Assembly (NCBI GenBank): GCA_022794265.1
Contig: JAAWEK010000003.1
Coordinates: 409,195 to 473,194, forward strand
From: Lachnospiraceae bacterium
GTDB taxonomy: Bacteria; Bacillota; Clostridia; Lachnospirales; Lachnospiraceae
Length of the DNA: 64,000 bases
Direction: 5' to 3'
In this document: piece by piece, positions 45,906 to 55,596 of the stretch
Layout: each line of letters begins with the position of its first letter
How positions within the stretch are numbered: position 1 is the stretch's first letter
Translations under genes and position numbers: made by a program
Notes under the pieces: model-generated
What the model was told of the DNA's origin: nothing
Seen by the model: the letters and a program-made list of their open reading frames with translations, nothing else
The model's database searches: none

Positions 45906-47525
45906 TTATATGTACTCTTCCTCCCGGAATGTTGCAAATGCTATATTGGTAGCATGATCTGACACACGCTCAAAATTGGAAATCAAATCTGAAAATATAG
46001 CTGCCTTCGGACTGCATTCATTTTTGCTCATTCTTCTTACATGGTTTTTCTGGTATTTTTTCTCCAGATCATCCACTTCATTTTCCAGCTCCATGATTTC
46101 TTTTAAATGGTTTTCATTTCTCTCCGTAAAAGCTTCAATGGATAACTTAACCTGCTTATTCATAATATCAAACATATGCTGCAGTTCTTTCTTCCCCTGT
46201 TCACTAAATTCTATCTCTTCATTTATCCTTGTGGCCGCAAATTCCGCAATATTTTCCGCATGATCCCCGATGCGCTCCAAATCGTTGACCACATGAAAAT
46301 ATCCTGCAATATGCTTGCTCTCCGAAATTGGCAGCATCTCATTGACCCGGACAAGGAAATCCGTTATCCTGCGGCTCAAAAAGTCTACTTCATGTTCCCG
46401 CTCAAATACTTCATTTATAATATCTTTGTCTTTATCCATCAGGGCATTCATGGAACGCTCCAGATTATAATTGGCAATCTCTCCCATTCTCTTTATCTCA
46501 TTGGTCACTTCCAGTACCGCAACTGCAGGAGAAGCCGTGGTATCCATACCGATATATTTTAATTCATACCGCTCAGACTTATCATCTTCCCCACGGATTA
46601 TCCATTCCGTCAGCTTCACCAGACCTCTGGCAAACGGGAACAAAATAATTACCTGGAATATTTTAAACATGGTATGGGTGTTGGCAATAGCTCTTCCCGG
46701 TGTGTTTGAAATATGGTTAATAAGAGATTCCACCTGTCCGCCGAATGGCAGCAATATCATAATGATAATGATTGAACCGATTATATTGAAGAACAGATGA
46801 ATCAATGCCGCCCGTTTGGCATTTTTCTTTCCCGTCAGACTCACAAGGATGGCTGATGTACATGCGCCGATATTACATCCCAGAATTATGTAAAAACAAA
46901 TGGATACTTCCAGCAGTCCGCTGGCTGCCATGCTGACCAGGATTCCCACCGTAGCGGAAGAGCTCTGAAGAATCGTTGTCAATACCAGACCTACCAGTAC
47001 CGCAAAAAAAGGATTCTTCAACGAACCAAGCATTGACATGAGCTGGGCAGAATCTTTGATACCTGCCATGGCATCCTTCATCATGGTCATACCCAGAAAC
47101 AGCGTTCCAAAGCCGAATACAACTTCTCCCACTTTTTTTACCGTTTCATTTTTGAAAAACATTATCATTACAACACCGATGATTACAAAAATCGGCGCCA
47201 CTGAATCCAAATCCAGGGAAACGATTTGTGCCGTTACGGTTGTACCAATATTGGCACCCATAATCACACCCACAGCCTGCATCAGATTCATCAGTCCGGA
47301 ATTAACAAAGCTGACTACCATTACGGTGGTTGCACTGGAAGACTGTATAATAGCCGTAAATATTGTTCCCACAATGACGCCCACCAGTCTGTTTTTTGTA
47401 CACCATTCCAGAATGGTCTTCATTTTTGAACCTGCTACTTTTTCAATTCCTTCTCCCATCAATTTCATTCCATAGAGAAATAAGCCCAGACCTCCAAGCA
47501 ATCCGATTACCATTGTACTGTTCAT
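45906..47525 (-). CDS. Na/Pi cotransporter family protein with PhoU domain
   Basis: 539 residues. Two Na/Pi repeats with the characteristic QSSSATTVMVVSFVNSG (about 60) and QSSSATVGILVSMAASG (about 185) motifs, about eight membrane segments to residue 310, then a cytoplasmic PhoU-like helical domain (about 340-535). Family: sodium-driven phosphate uptake, or phosphate export. ATG 47525 follows AAAGGAATA. A TTGTAT/TATTGT pair upstream, inside the inverted repeat at 47604-47632, is a possible promoter. Confidence 0.92.
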   Translation of the reverse strand: MNSTMVIGLLGGLGLFLYGMKLMGEGIEKVAGSKMKTILEWCTKNRLVGVIVGTIFTAIIQSSSATTVMVVSFVNSGLMNLMQAVGVIMGANIGTTVTAQIVSLDLDSVAPIFVIIGVVMIMFFKNETVKKVGEVVFGFGTLFLGMTMMKDAMAGIKDSAQLMSMLGSLKNPFFAVLVGLVLTTILQSSSATVGILVSMAASGLLEVSICFYIILGCNIGACTSAILVSLTGKKNAKRAALIHLFFNIIGSIIIIMILLPFGGQVESLINHISNTPGRAIANTHTMFKIFQVIILFPFARGLVKLTEWIIRGEDDKSERYELKYIGMDTTASPAVAVLEVTNEIKRMGEIANYNLERSMNALMDKDKDIINEVFEREHEVDFLSRRITDFLVRVNEMLPISESKHIAGYFHVVNDLERIGDHAENIAEFAATRINEEIEFSEQGKKELQHMFDIMNKQVKLSIEAFTERNENHLKEIMELENEVDDLEKKYQKNHVRRMSKNECSPKAAIFSDLISNFERVSDHATNIAFATFREEEYI

Positions 47526-47603
47526 TCTATATTCCTTTCGCCTCTGTTACAATTTTCTTTTCTTCTTTTTCCAATTTTTATCTGTCCTTATATACAATAA
47601 CTT

Positions 47604-47632
47604 AAAATTCCATTTTATACAAGTGGAATTTT
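47604..47632. other. Inverted repeat upstream of the Na/Pi gene
   Basis: AAAATTCCA and TGGAATTTT, nine-base perfect arms with an 11-base centre, 80 to 110 bases before the gene. It overlaps the possible -35 and may be an operator. Confidence 0.4.
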
Positions 47633-47667
47633 ACATTTTCAGGAGACTGTCTAATGTCAGATTTACA

Positions 47668-47701
47668 TAAAAAATGGCATGGAACATATGATTACCATGC
47701 C
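47668..47701 (-). terminator. Terminator of the rimP-ribF operon
   Basis: GGCATGG-N12-CCATGCC followed by ATTTTTT on the minus strand, 18 bases after the small membrane gene. Confidence 0.85.
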
Positions 47702-47718
47702 GCTGTTCTTTTAAAATC

Positions 47719-47856
47719 CTATTTCTTTTTTCCCAAAATCCCCAGTACCACTACAATAATAACCGCAACAATACACAACCCTCCAAGTATCAGGTATGTA
47801 TTGGAATCCCCGCTGTCTCCCGTCATTACGGCTGTCATAGATAATATTTCGTTCAT
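47719..47856 (-). CDS. 45-residue single-span membrane protein
   Basis: ATG at 47856 follows a strong AAAGGAG seven bases upstream. 45 residues: a polar N-terminus (MNEILSMTAVMTGDSGDSNT), one hydrophobic segment (YLILGGLCIVAVIIVVVLGILG) and a KKK end. This looks like a stand-alone C-terminal cell-wall-type anchor, but no LPXTG-like motif precedes the segment. It is the last gene after ribF and before the terminator. Function unknown; the ribosome binding site, codon content and hydrophobic pattern support a real gene. Confidence 0.75.
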   Translation of the reverse strand: MNEILSMTAVMTGDSGDSNTYLILGGLCIVAVIIVVVLGILGKKK

Positions 47857-47876
47857 TTTAATTCTCCTTTCCCAGT

Positions 47877-48839
47877 TTATTCATGCATTTTAAATTCAAA
47901 ATCCTCCTCCGCAAACCGAAGTATCGCGCCGTGGGGAACATATTCCCGAACCCTCTCAATATCAATGCATATCTGTCTTTGCAGCGCCTCAAGATTCTCA
48001 AATTTCCGCTCCTCCCGGATATAAAAATCAAAATACACCGCTGCCTCCGAACCATACACCTCCTCTTCAAAGTCCAGCACATGGGTCTCCACCGTAACCG
48101 CTCCGTTATCTGTTACCGTAGGGCAGGTTCCGATATTAGTAATGCTTTTATATTTCTTTCCATCGATGACTGCCGTCGTTCCGTATACACCCTGAAGCGG
48201 AAGCAGTTTGTTTTTTTCCACTGCCAGATTCAATGTACGGATTCCAATCGTACGGCCCAGCTGTCTGCCTTTGATTACGGTTCCTATTATGAAATACCGG
48301 TATCCCAGCATGTTTTCCGCTTCTTTCAGGTTTCCCTGGCCCATGGCCTGCTTAATCCTGGAACTGCTGATTTTTTCATTTTTATACAGACAGCTGGATA
48401 TGGTAATAACGGAATAGTCAAACCGGTTGCTGTAACGAATCAGGGTATCCACACTTCCCTTCCGGTCCTTTCCGAAACGAAAATCCGGTCCGGTAACCAC
48501 GGTTCTCGCCCCTAATTCTCCTGCAAGTATCTCTCTTATAAAATCTTCCGCCGACATTGCCATGGTCTGTTCATTGACCGGAAACAAAACCATGTGTTCA
48601 ATTCCGAATGTTTCACATAACTGCGCCCGTTCCCGAAAAGTGGTCAGGGAACTGACTCCCTTCCGTTTCGCCGTATCAAAGGAAAATAAAACAGGTGATA
48701 ATCCGGACTGTTTTTTTTCCTGAATCAACCGCCGGATCAACTCCTGATGTCCCAAATGAAGTCCATCAAATTTTCCCAGAGTAACCGCCGTGCCGTTCAG
48801 TCCGATATTATCGCCTGTTGTATAAATTTGCATGTTCAT
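47877..48839 (-). CDS. ribF: Bifunctional riboflavin kinase/FAD synthetase
   Basis: 320 residues. It phosphorylates riboflavin to FMN and adenylylates FMN to FAD. N-terminal nucleotidyltransferase with GKFDGLHLGHQELI near 25 and the ISSSRIK motif near 160, C-terminal flavokinase with GTVIKGRQLGRTIGIRTLNL. The usual PTANL of the flavokinase reads RTLNL here, a conserved-site change that deserves note. ATG 48839 overlaps the end of truB; ATG 48833 fits the AAAGGA spacing slightly better. Confidence 0.92.
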   Translation of the reverse strand: MNMQIYTTGDNIGLNGTAVTLGKFDGLHLGHQELIRRLIQEKKQSGLSPVLFSFDTAKRKGVSSLTTFRERAQLCETFGIEHMVLFPVNEQTMAMSAEDFIREILAGELGARTVVTGPDFRFGKDRKGSVDTLIRYSNRFDYSVITISSCLYKNEKISSSRIKQAMGQGNLKEAENMLGYRYFIIGTVIKGRQLGRTIGIRTLNLAVEKNKLLPLQGVYGTTAVIDGKKYKSITNIGTCPTVTDNGAVTVETHVLDFEEEVYGSEAAVYFDFYIREERKFENLEALQRQICIDIERVREYVPHGAILRFAEEDFEFKMHE

Positions 48840-49804
48840 TCTTCCTTTCTTCCCATCTGTCTGCAGCAAAACATTTTATTTGACTTAAATGTCCGGTTTC
48901 GCTTCTGATATTCATAAACTGCCAGAAAACGACCGGAAGAATCATGAATCCGGAACCATTGCCCGTCTTCCACACCGGCTTCCATATTGACTGCATCAGA
49001 AAAAGACTCCCATGCAAGTACATTTCCGTTTCTTACCAGTTTATCCGCATGCGGCATGGTCTTCAGTACCGGATACTCTTCCAGGGCTTTTTCGGTTTCC
49101 AGCAATATGCCGGATTCAAAAAAGCGTCCTTCGTTCCACAGCTCTTCAATCTCCGATAAGGTATGACTGTCTGTTATATGAAATCTTCCCACTGCATTCC
49201 GCACAAGAGATGCCATACACCCTCCGCAGCCCAATCTGCTGCCGATGTCATGGCAAAGGGTCCGTATATAAGTGCCTTTGGAACAGCGGACAATCAATTC
49301 CGCGCGGGGTATTTCCATGCTTACAATTTCTATATTATAAATCTCAACATTCCGCGGCTTTCGTTCCACCTCAATACCTTCCCTGGCAAGCTCATATAAT
49401 TTCTTTCCGTTTACTTTTAATGCAGAATACATAGGCGGTATCTGACTGTATACACCAGTAAATCCCAAAACTGCCTGCCGGATTTCCTTCGTGCTTAATT
49501 CCTTCCATGAATTGTTTCCGCCGATGATTGTTCCACTGGTATCCTGTGTATCCGTAACGGTACCAAGCAGTAATCCCGCCTGATATTCCTTTGTCTTATC
49601 CGTTAAAAGTTCGCAGAGTTTCGTTGCATTTCCGATACATACCGGCAGAACCCCTTCCGCATCCGGGTCCAGTGTTCCAGTATGGCCGATTTTCTTTGTC
49701 TTCAGTATGCCCCGAAGCTTTGCTACCACATCATGAGAAGTAAATCCCGGTTCCTTATAGACATTTATGATTCCATTTATCATCTGCTCTGCCATTTCCA
49801 TCAT
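48836..49804 (-). CDS. truB: tRNA pseudouridine(55) synthase TruB
   Basis: 322 residues. It makes pseudouridine 55 in the T-arm of tRNAs. The catalytic Asp is in HTGTLDPDAEGVLPVCIG near residue 45, with KEYQAGLLLGTVTDTQD and the RCSKGTYIRTLCHDIG motif later. Its start overlaps the nrnA stop (ATGA), so translation is coupled; internal Met codons at positions 4 and 8 are other candidates. Confidence 0.95.
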   Translation of the reverse strand: MMEMAEQMINGIINVYKEPGFTSHDVVAKLRGILKTKKIGHTGTLDPDAEGVLPVCIGNATKLCELLTDKTKEYQAGLLLGTVTDTQDTSGTIIGGNNSWKELSTKEIRQAVLGFTGVYSQIPPMYSALKVNGKKLYELAREGIEVERKPRNVEIYNIEIVSMEIPRAELIVRCSKGTYIRTLCHDIGSRLGCGGCMASLVRNAVGRFHITDSHTLSEIEELWNEGRFFESGILLETEKALEEYPVLKTMPHADKLVRNGNVLAWESFSDAVNMEAGVEDGQWFRIHDSSGRFLAVYEYQKRNRTFKSNKMFCCRQMGRKEE

Positions 49805-50760
49805 CCCAATTGTTTTTCAATCTGCTGGGAAATATTGTTGATAACATCATACATATTTCCTTTCATGTTAAAACCGGCTGCCCGTATATGTCCGCCTCCG
49901 CCAAAATAGGTGGCAATTTTGCTGACATCCACGATTTCATTGGAGCGAAGGCTTACCTTATATTCCAGTTCCGCTACTTCATACAGGAATATGGCGCATT
50001 CCACTCCTTTTGTAATTCTTAACTGCTCCACGACCCCATCCAAATCTTTGCTGGTAATATTATAAAATTCCATAATATCCCGTTTAATCACGGAAAAAAT
50101 ACATTTTCCGTTAAAGAAGAGAATACTTTCTAATAAAGCCCTTCCCAGTACCTGATTCTGAACATAGGTCTTGGAATAAAAAGTATTATCAATAATCCAG
50201 GTAAAAGGAATTCCCATTTCCATCAGCCTGCCTGCAACATTCATGGTGTGAGCCGAGGTATTGGAATACTTAAACGCCCCGGAATCATGGACGATTCCAA
50301 GGTATAAGGCACACGCCGTATCATAATCTATCAAGGATTCTTCCAGCATATCATAAACAACTTCGCTGGTGGAACTAGCCGTAGGATAGACAATATTTTC
50401 AGAAGCATATTTATTATTACTGATATGATGGTCAATACAAATTGTCCGTTTTGCCTGATCAAAATAGGGTTCAAATTCTCCCAGTCTGTCTCTGTCGCTG
50501 GAATCCAGAAGGATAAACAAATCATACTCTTCCATTTTATCCACTGAAGAAATAATCTCTTCTGAATATTTTAAAAACTTAAATTTCTCAGCAATGGGCT
50601 GTAAATATAAATCTGCTTCTATCTCTGGAAAATTCTTCCGAATATAGGCATAAAGCCCAAGGCCGGCGCCAACACAGTCTCCATCGGGCCTGATATGACC
50701 GCCGATACCCAGTTTCTTAACTCCTGCCAAATAATCTTTTATTTTTTCGGTTACCTGCAA
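49801..50760 (-). CDS. nrnA: Bifunctional oligoribonuclease/PAP phosphatase NrnA
   Basis: 319 residues. DHH-DHHA1 enzyme that degrades short RNA and pAp. Motifs: GHIRPDGDCVGAGLGL near 22, LLDSSDRDRLG near 85, CIDHHISN near 110, and GGGGHIRAAGF near 290. Position between rbfA and truB is the standard one for NrnA, which makes the assignment firmer than for the other two DHH proteins here. TTG 50760 follows GGAGGTG. Confidence 0.92.
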   Translation of the reverse strand: MQVTEKIKDYLAGVKKLGIGGHIRPDGDCVGAGLGLYAYIRKNFPEIEADLYLQPIAEKFKFLKYSEEIISSVDKMEEYDLFILLDSSDRDRLGEFEPYFDQAKRTICIDHHISNNKYASENIVYPTASSTSEVVYDMLEESLIDYDTACALYLGIVHDSGAFKYSNTSAHTMNVAGRLMEMGIPFTWIIDNTFYSKTYVQNQVLGRALLESILFFNGKCIFSVIKRDIMEFYNITSKDLDGVVEQLRITKGVECAIFLYEVAELEYKVSLRSNEIVDVSKIATYFGGGGHIRAAGFNMKGNMYDVINNISQQIEKQLG

Positions 50761-50783
50761 CGGTTACACCTCCATTACAAATC

Positions 50784-51164
50784 TCATTCTTCCTGTTCCA
50801 TATCATCTTTTAAATCTTTTGTAACATCATCAATCAGTTTTGACATATTTACTCCGTATTCAATTGACTGATCAAGAATAAAAATTATTTCCGGTGTGTT
50901 CCGCAGATTAATGGTGGCTGCCAGTTGTCTCCGGATATAACCTTCCGCACTTTTTAAACCTTCCAGCGTACTCTTCTGGGATTCTTCATCACCCAGAACA
51001 CTGATATAAGCCTTACACTGTTTCAGATCCGGGGTTACTTCCACGGAAACCACACTTGTCATGGGATTTATGCGTGGGTCTTTAATCTCCCCACGGATGA
51101 TATTACTTAATTCACGCAACACTTCTCCGTTAATTCGCGTATTCTTTATGCTGTTCTTTCTCAT
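50784..51164 (-). CDS. rbfA: Ribosome-binding factor A
   Basis: 126 residues, KH-like fold. It binds the 16S 5' helix during 30S maturation and cold adaptation. Signature RINGEVLRELSNIIRGEIKDPRI at the start and STLEGLKSAEGYIRRQLA in the middle. It sits between infB and nrnA. Confidence 0.95.
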   Translation of the reverse strand: MRKNSIKNTRINGEVLRELSNIIRGEIKDPRINPMTSVVSVEVTPDLKQCKAYISVLGDEESQKSTLEGLKSAEGYIRRQLAATINLRNTPEIIFILDQSIEYGVNMSKLIDDVTKDLKDDMEQEE

Positions 51165-51259
51165 TTTTATTAACCTATTTCCTTTATATTTAATACTATC
51201 TGCTTATTTTTTTATTAATGATGCTTCTGCAAAAATGCTGAAAGGAAAACCGCCAGAGT

Positions 51260-53755
51260 TTATCGCGGAACTTCTTCCATAACATATGCCTCAACAATAT
51301 CGCCCTCTTTTACATCATTATATTTTTCAAAAACAAGGCCACACTCATAATTGGATTTTACTTCCTTCACATCATCTTTAAATCTCTTTAAGGAAGCCAG
51401 CGGTCCATCAAATAACTGTTCTCCGTCCCTGGTAATTCTGCAGCTGCAGCCTCTGCGGAATACGCCGTCCAGTACATAGGAACCCGCAATGGTACCCACA
51501 CCGGAAGCCTTAAATATCTGCCGCACTTCCGCATGACCGATGACTTTTTCTTCAAAAACAGGATCTAACAGTCCCTTCATGGCCTTTTCAATATCGTCAA
51601 TAGCCTGATAGATGACACGGTATAATCTTAAATCTACATTTTCCCGGTCTGCGATTTCTTTTGCCATGTTATCTGGTCTTACATTAAAGCCGATAATAAT
51701 GGCATTGGATGCAGATGCCAGAATCACATCCGATTCATTGATGGCGCCGACACCAGCATGTATGGCTTTTACCACAACTTCCTCATTGGACAGTTTCACA
51801 AGACTTTGTTTCACGGCCTCAACGGAACCCTGTACATCGGCTTTTACTATAATATTTAATTCTTTCAGTTCTCCTGCCTGAATCTGGCTGAATAAATCAT
51901 CCAGCGACATTCTGGTTTTTGACTTTGAACCTTCCAGAAGCTTTTCTCTTCCGTCTTTGATAAAGGTTTCCGCAAAATTTCTTGCCTCTTTTTCATTCTT
52001 TGTTGCCACCAGAACTTCTCCGGCATTCGGAACACCGTTCAGACCCAGTATTTCCACCGGTGTGGACGGTCCTGCTTCATTCACCCGCTCCCGCTGGTCA
52101 CCAGACATAGCGCGGACTTTACCGTAGAAAGAACCTGCTGCCACGGCATCTCCAACCCGCAGCGTTCCCTTCTGTACCAGAACAGTTGCCACCGGTCCCT
52201 TACCTTTATCCAGCTTCGCTTCAATCACAAGTCCTCTGGCCTTCCGGTTCGGATTCGCTTTCAGTTCACAGACTTCCGCCTCCAGCAGTATCATTTCCAG
52301 CAGCAGTTCAATACCTTCTTTGGTATGGGCAGATACTGGAACAAATATGGTCTGGCCGCCCCAGTCTTCCGCCACCAATTCATATTCTGCAAGTTCCTGT
52401 TTTACTTTATCAATATTGGCGCTAGGTTTATCAATTTTATTGACCGCAACAATAATGCTGATGCCTGCCGCCCTGGCATGGTTGATGGCTTCAACGGTCT
52501 GCGGCATAACGCCGTCATCGGCGGCTACTACCAGAATCGCAATATCCGTCGACTGCGCGCCTCTCATACGCATGGCAGTAAACGCCTCATGTCCCGGCGT
52601 ATCCAGAAATGTAATCTTTTCTCCATTAACTTCCACAGTATATGCGCCTATATGCTGGGTGATTCCGCCGGCCTCTCTGTCGATGACATTGGTTTCCCTT
52701 ATGGCATCCAGCAGGGAGGTTTTACCATGATCAACATGCCCCATAACACACACAACCGGAGGTCTCTTTACCAGCTTGCTTTCGTCTTCTTCTTCCTCCC
52801 GGAGAAGCTCTTCTATAATATCTACTTTTTCTTCCTGTTCCGCAATCACTTCAAACTGCAGTGCGATATCCTGTGCAGTTTCAAAATCTACTTCCTGATT
52901 GATGGTTACAATCTGTCCCTGCATAAATAATTTTTTTACAATAACGGATGGCTGGATTTTCATTTTATCTGCCAGTTCTTTAATCGTCAGATATTCCGGT
53001 ATGGTAATTTCCCTGATTTCTTCTTTGGTTTCCTGTACCGGCTGCGGTTTATTCACATTATTGCGGTTATTGTTATTCTTCTGACCATTGTTCTTATGAT
53101 TATTGTTTCCTTTCTGGTTCGTCCGGGTTCCACGGTTTTCATTATTTCTTACATTATTATTTCTGTCATTATTCCTGTTATCATTATTTCTTACATTGTT
53201 ATTTCTGTCATTATTCCTGTTATTATTATTTCTGTCATTATTTCTATTGTTTCCGCTCTGACCGTCATTTTTTACGTTATTTTTATTATCCGTATTTTTT
53301 GTGTTTTCATTTTTCATATCACGTTTTGGATTACTTTTAGTTTCATTCTGTTTCGGCGCCTGATTCGTATTACTACTTCTTCCGTCACCGTTTTTATGAT
53401 TATTACCGTTGTTATTATTTTTTTTATTCTGTTTTTGTTTATTATGATTTCCACTGTTCTGCGGATTGTATACCTGGGTGATATGTGACTTCTTCTCCGC
53501 TTCTTTTGCTTCCGGTTTCCTGACCGGTTTCTGTCCGGACTCCGGTTTTTCCTTGGATTTTGCCGGTTCCTCTTTCCTGTTTTCACTGCCGCCAGCATTT
53601 GGGCTAAGTTCTTTTTTTACCAACACGGCTGTTTCTTCCGTAATGGAACTCATATGGGTTTTTGCTTCAATGCCATGTTGTGCCAGCACCTTTAAAATAT
53701 CCTTTGAGTCTTTACCCAATTGTTTTGCCAGTTCATGAACTCTTATATTCGACAT
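51260..53755 (-). CDS. infB: Translation initiation factor IF-2
   Basis: 831 residues. GTPase that positions initiator tRNA. IF2 N-domain at 1-50, then a linker of about 150 residues dominated by Asn, Lys, Arg and Asp (about 95-240), a second IF2_N domain (about 250-300) and the G domain with GHVDHGKT at 339-346, DTPGHEAF and NKID. The C-terminal domains are complete. The linker contains 14-residue repeats encoded by 42-bp tandem repeats. Confidence 0.97.
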   Translation of the reverse strand: MSNIRVHELAKQLGKDSKDILKVLAQHGIEAKTHMSSITEETAVLVKKELSPNAGGSENRKEEPAKSKEKPESGQKPVRKPEAKEAEKKSHITQVYNPQNSGNHNKQKQNKKNNNNGNNHKNGDGRSSNTNQAPKQNETKSNPKRDMKNENTKNTDNKNNVKNDGQSGNNRNNDRNNNNRNNDRNNNVRNNDNRNNDRNNNVRNNENRGTRTNQKGNNNHKNNGQKNNNNRNNVNKPQPVQETKEEIREITIPEYLTIKELADKMKIQPSVIVKKLFMQGQIVTINQEVDFETAQDIALQFEVIAEQEEKVDIIEELLREEEEDESKLVKRPPVVCVMGHVDHGKTSLLDAIRETNVIDREAGGITQHIGAYTVEVNGEKITFLDTPGHEAFTAMRMRGAQSTDIAILVVAADDGVMPQTVEAINHARAAGISIIVAVNKIDKPSANIDKVKQELAEYELVAEDWGGQTIFVPVSAHTKEGIELLLEMILLEAEVCELKANPNRKARGLVIEAKLDKGKGPVATVLVQKGTLRVGDAVAAGSFYGKVRAMSGDQRERVNEAGPSTPVEILGLNGVPNAGEVLVATKNEKEARNFAETFIKDGREKLLEGSKSKTRMSLDDLFSQIQAGELKELNIIVKADVQGSVEAVKQSLVKLSNEEVVVKAIHAGVGAINESDVILASASNAIIIGFNVRPDNMAKEIADRENVDLRLYRVIYQAIDDIEKAMKGLLDPVFEEKVIGHAEVRQIFKASGVGTIAGSYVLDGVFRRGCSCRITRDGEQLFDGPLASLKRFKDDVKEVKSNYECGLVFEKYNDVKEGDIVEAYVMEEVPR
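53140..53223. repeat. Two 42-bp tandem repeats within infB
   Basis: Copies at 53140-53181 and 53182-53223 differ at two positions and encode an Asn/Arg/Asp 14-residue unit. Degenerate shorter units flank them. In-frame length change is possible. Confidence 0.8.
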
Positions 53756-53860
53756 TCTATTACCTCTTTTCTGCGCTGCATGCTACATCTTTTTACCGTT
53801 TTGTGACCAGGCAGCGCATAGACACAAACCGTATATTATACGTTCTTTTTTGTTATTGTT

Positions 53861-54163
53861 TCATGTTTTCATTAAATTTATAATTGTATCTGCAAAACCA
53901 TTATCCTGAACCGAAACGGAAGCCCTGCTGCCTTTTCCGATGGCATGGCCCAATACCTCTTTAGAACTGTAAAAGTAAATCGGTACATTATAATAGGTAC
54001 ACATATTTATAAACATTTTTTTTGTGTTATCCGATGCTTCTTCCGCCACAATTACCAGACGGGATTTTCCGGTTTTCACAGATTTCTCAACGGAAAATTC
54101 TCCGCTTGCCACTTTACCGGCTCTCATAGCCATACCCAGCATTGATAATACCTTATCTGCCAT
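53861..54163 (-). CDS. ylxQ: L7Ae-family RNA-binding protein YlxQ
   Basis: 100 residues. L7Ae/L30e fold, K-turn RNA binding. The N-terminal LGMAMRAGKVASGEFSVEKSV and LVIVAEEASDNT match the family. It lies between ylxR and infB in the conserved nusA operon. The C-terminus retains the typical GKGSRASVSVQDNGFA. Confidence 0.93.
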   Translation of the reverse strand: MADKVLSMLGMAMRAGKVASGEFSVEKSVKTGKSRLVIVAEEASDNTKKMFINMCTYYNVPIYFYSSKEVLGHAIGKGSRASVSVQDNGFADTIINLMKT

Positions 54164-54179
54164 TCTGTTTTTCCTCTGC

Positions 54180-54452
54180 CTATATTTTTTCTTCCATCGA
54201 CGCTTTCAGATTTTCATATACCTGTGATGATATCTTCATCTTAAATGAACGCTCCAGACCATGATTTTTCATACTTTTCTCAAAACATTCCCTGGAAGCG
54301 CACAGATACGCACCTCTTCCATTTTTCCTTCCGGTGGTGTCTACCACAAATTCTCCCTCTGCTGTTTTCAGTATTCGTATTAGTTCTTTTTTTGATTTCA
54401 TTTCACCACAGCCAATACACATGCGCATGGGGATTTTTTTTGCTGCCGCCAT
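54180..54452 (-). CDS. ylxR: YlxR/RnpM, RNase P modulator family
   Basis: 90 residues. DUF448 protein; the Bacillus homologue RnpM binds and modulates RNase P RNA. The signature PMRMCIGCGEMKSKKELIRI is followed by DTTGRKNGRGAYLC and a Cys-Cys pair spaced as in the family. ATG 54452 is placed by AGGTG seven bases upstream; a GTG two codons earlier lies inside that site. Confidence 0.93.
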   Translation of the reverse strand: MAAAKKIPMRMCIGCGEMKSKKELIRILKTAEGEFVVDTTGRKNGRGAYLCASRECFEKSMKNHGLERSFKMKISSQVYENLKASMEEKI

Positions 54453-54473
54453 ATTCACACCTGTCTTTCCGGC

Positions 54474-55553
54474 TTATTCTTCACTGAAATCCGCTTCTTC
54501 GCTCTCAGCCTGCTCCGCTTCCTTTGCCTGTGTTTCACTCTTAATGTCAATCTTAAATCCAGTGAGTTTCGCCGCCAGTCTGGCATTAATTCCACCTTTG
54601 CCAATGGCAAGGGATAACTGGTAATCCGGAACTACAACTTTTGCTGTTTTGGCAACATCATCTGCTATCACCGATACCACTTTGGCAGGACTTAACGCAT
54701 TTTCCACATAAACCGCCGCATTGTCACTCCAAGGCACAATATCAATTTTTTCACCGCGAAGTTCATTTACGATAGCATTGACTCTGGCTCCATTGACACC
54801 TACGCAGGCTCCCAACGGGTCCACATGTTTGTTATTGGATTTTACGGTTATTTTGCTTCTTACGCCCGGTTCCCTGGAAACACTGACAATTTCCACGGTT
54901 CCGTCCCTGATTTCCGTTACCTCCGCCTCAAATAAACGTTTTACCAATCCCGGATTTGCTCTGGATACGGTGATTTTAGGCCCTTTTGGAGAGTCTTTGA
55001 CTTCCGATACATATAATTTAATACGCTCTGTAGGCATAAATACTTCTGTAGGCACCTGTTCGGATTCCAGCAAAACGGCATCTGCCTTTCCCAGATTAAT
55101 GCTTATATTTTTTCCGTTTATCCGCTGTACAATTCCCGTTACGATATCATTTTCTTTGGCAAAATACTGGTCAAACACTACTTTTCGTTCTTCTTCCCTG
55201 ATTTTCTGAAGAATAATATTTTTTGCTATCTGTGTGGATATACGTCCGAATTCCCTGGATTTGACATCCACCTTAACCACATCACCCAGTTCATATTTAA
55301 TATCCAGTTCCTTTGCTTTTTCCAAAGAAATCTCTGTTGCCGGGTCTTCCGGATCTTCTACCACGGTCTTATCCGCAACAATGCTGAAATCGCCTGTTTC
55401 ACGGTTTACGCTTACCGTAACATTATCCGCTTTACCATAATTATTCTTATACGCCATTATTAATGAATTTTCAATGGCTTCAAAGATTACTTCCTTGCTG
55501 ATGTCTTTCTCCTTTTCCAGAATATTTAATGATTCAATTAATTCGCTGTTCAT
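54474..55553 (-). CDS. nusA: Transcription elongation factor NusA
   Basis: 359 residues, the Firmicute length without the C-terminal acidic repeats. N-terminal polymerase-binding domain, S1 domain (about 130-200), KH1 (GACVGVNGARVNAIVNELRGEKIDIVPW) and KH2 (LAIGKGGINARLAAKLTGFKIDI). It modulates pausing, termination and antitermination. Between rimP and ylxR. Confidence 0.97.
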   Translation of the reverse strand: MNSELIESLNILEKEKDISKEVIFEAIENSLIMAYKNNYGKADNVTVSVNRETGDFSIVADKTVVEDPEDPATEISLEKAKELDIKYELGDVVKVDVKSREFGRISTQIAKNIILQKIREEERKVVFDQYFAKENDIVTGIVQRINGKNISINLGKADAVLLESEQVPTEVFMPTERIKLYVSEVKDSPKGPKITVSRANPGLVKRLFEAEVTEIRDGTVEIVSVSREPGVRSKITVKSNNKHVDPLGACVGVNGARVNAIVNELRGEKIDIVPWSDNAAVYVENALSPAKVVSVIADDVAKTAKVVVPDYQLSLAIGKGGINARLAAKLTGFKIDIKSETQAKEAEQAESEEADFSEE

Positions 55554-55596
55554 GACTGTTCACATTTCTCCTTTTCTGATTAGATTTATTCCATAT

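Noticed and set aside
47038-47475. Plus-strand 145-codon frame
   Set aside because: Fully antisense to the Na/Pi cotransporter, which has clear family motifs.
53096-53488. Plus-strand Ile/Val-rich reading frame of 130 codons resembling a membrane protein
   Set aside because: It is the antisense of the Asn/Lys-rich infB linker; AAT codons read as ATT on the other strand. No ribosome binding site.
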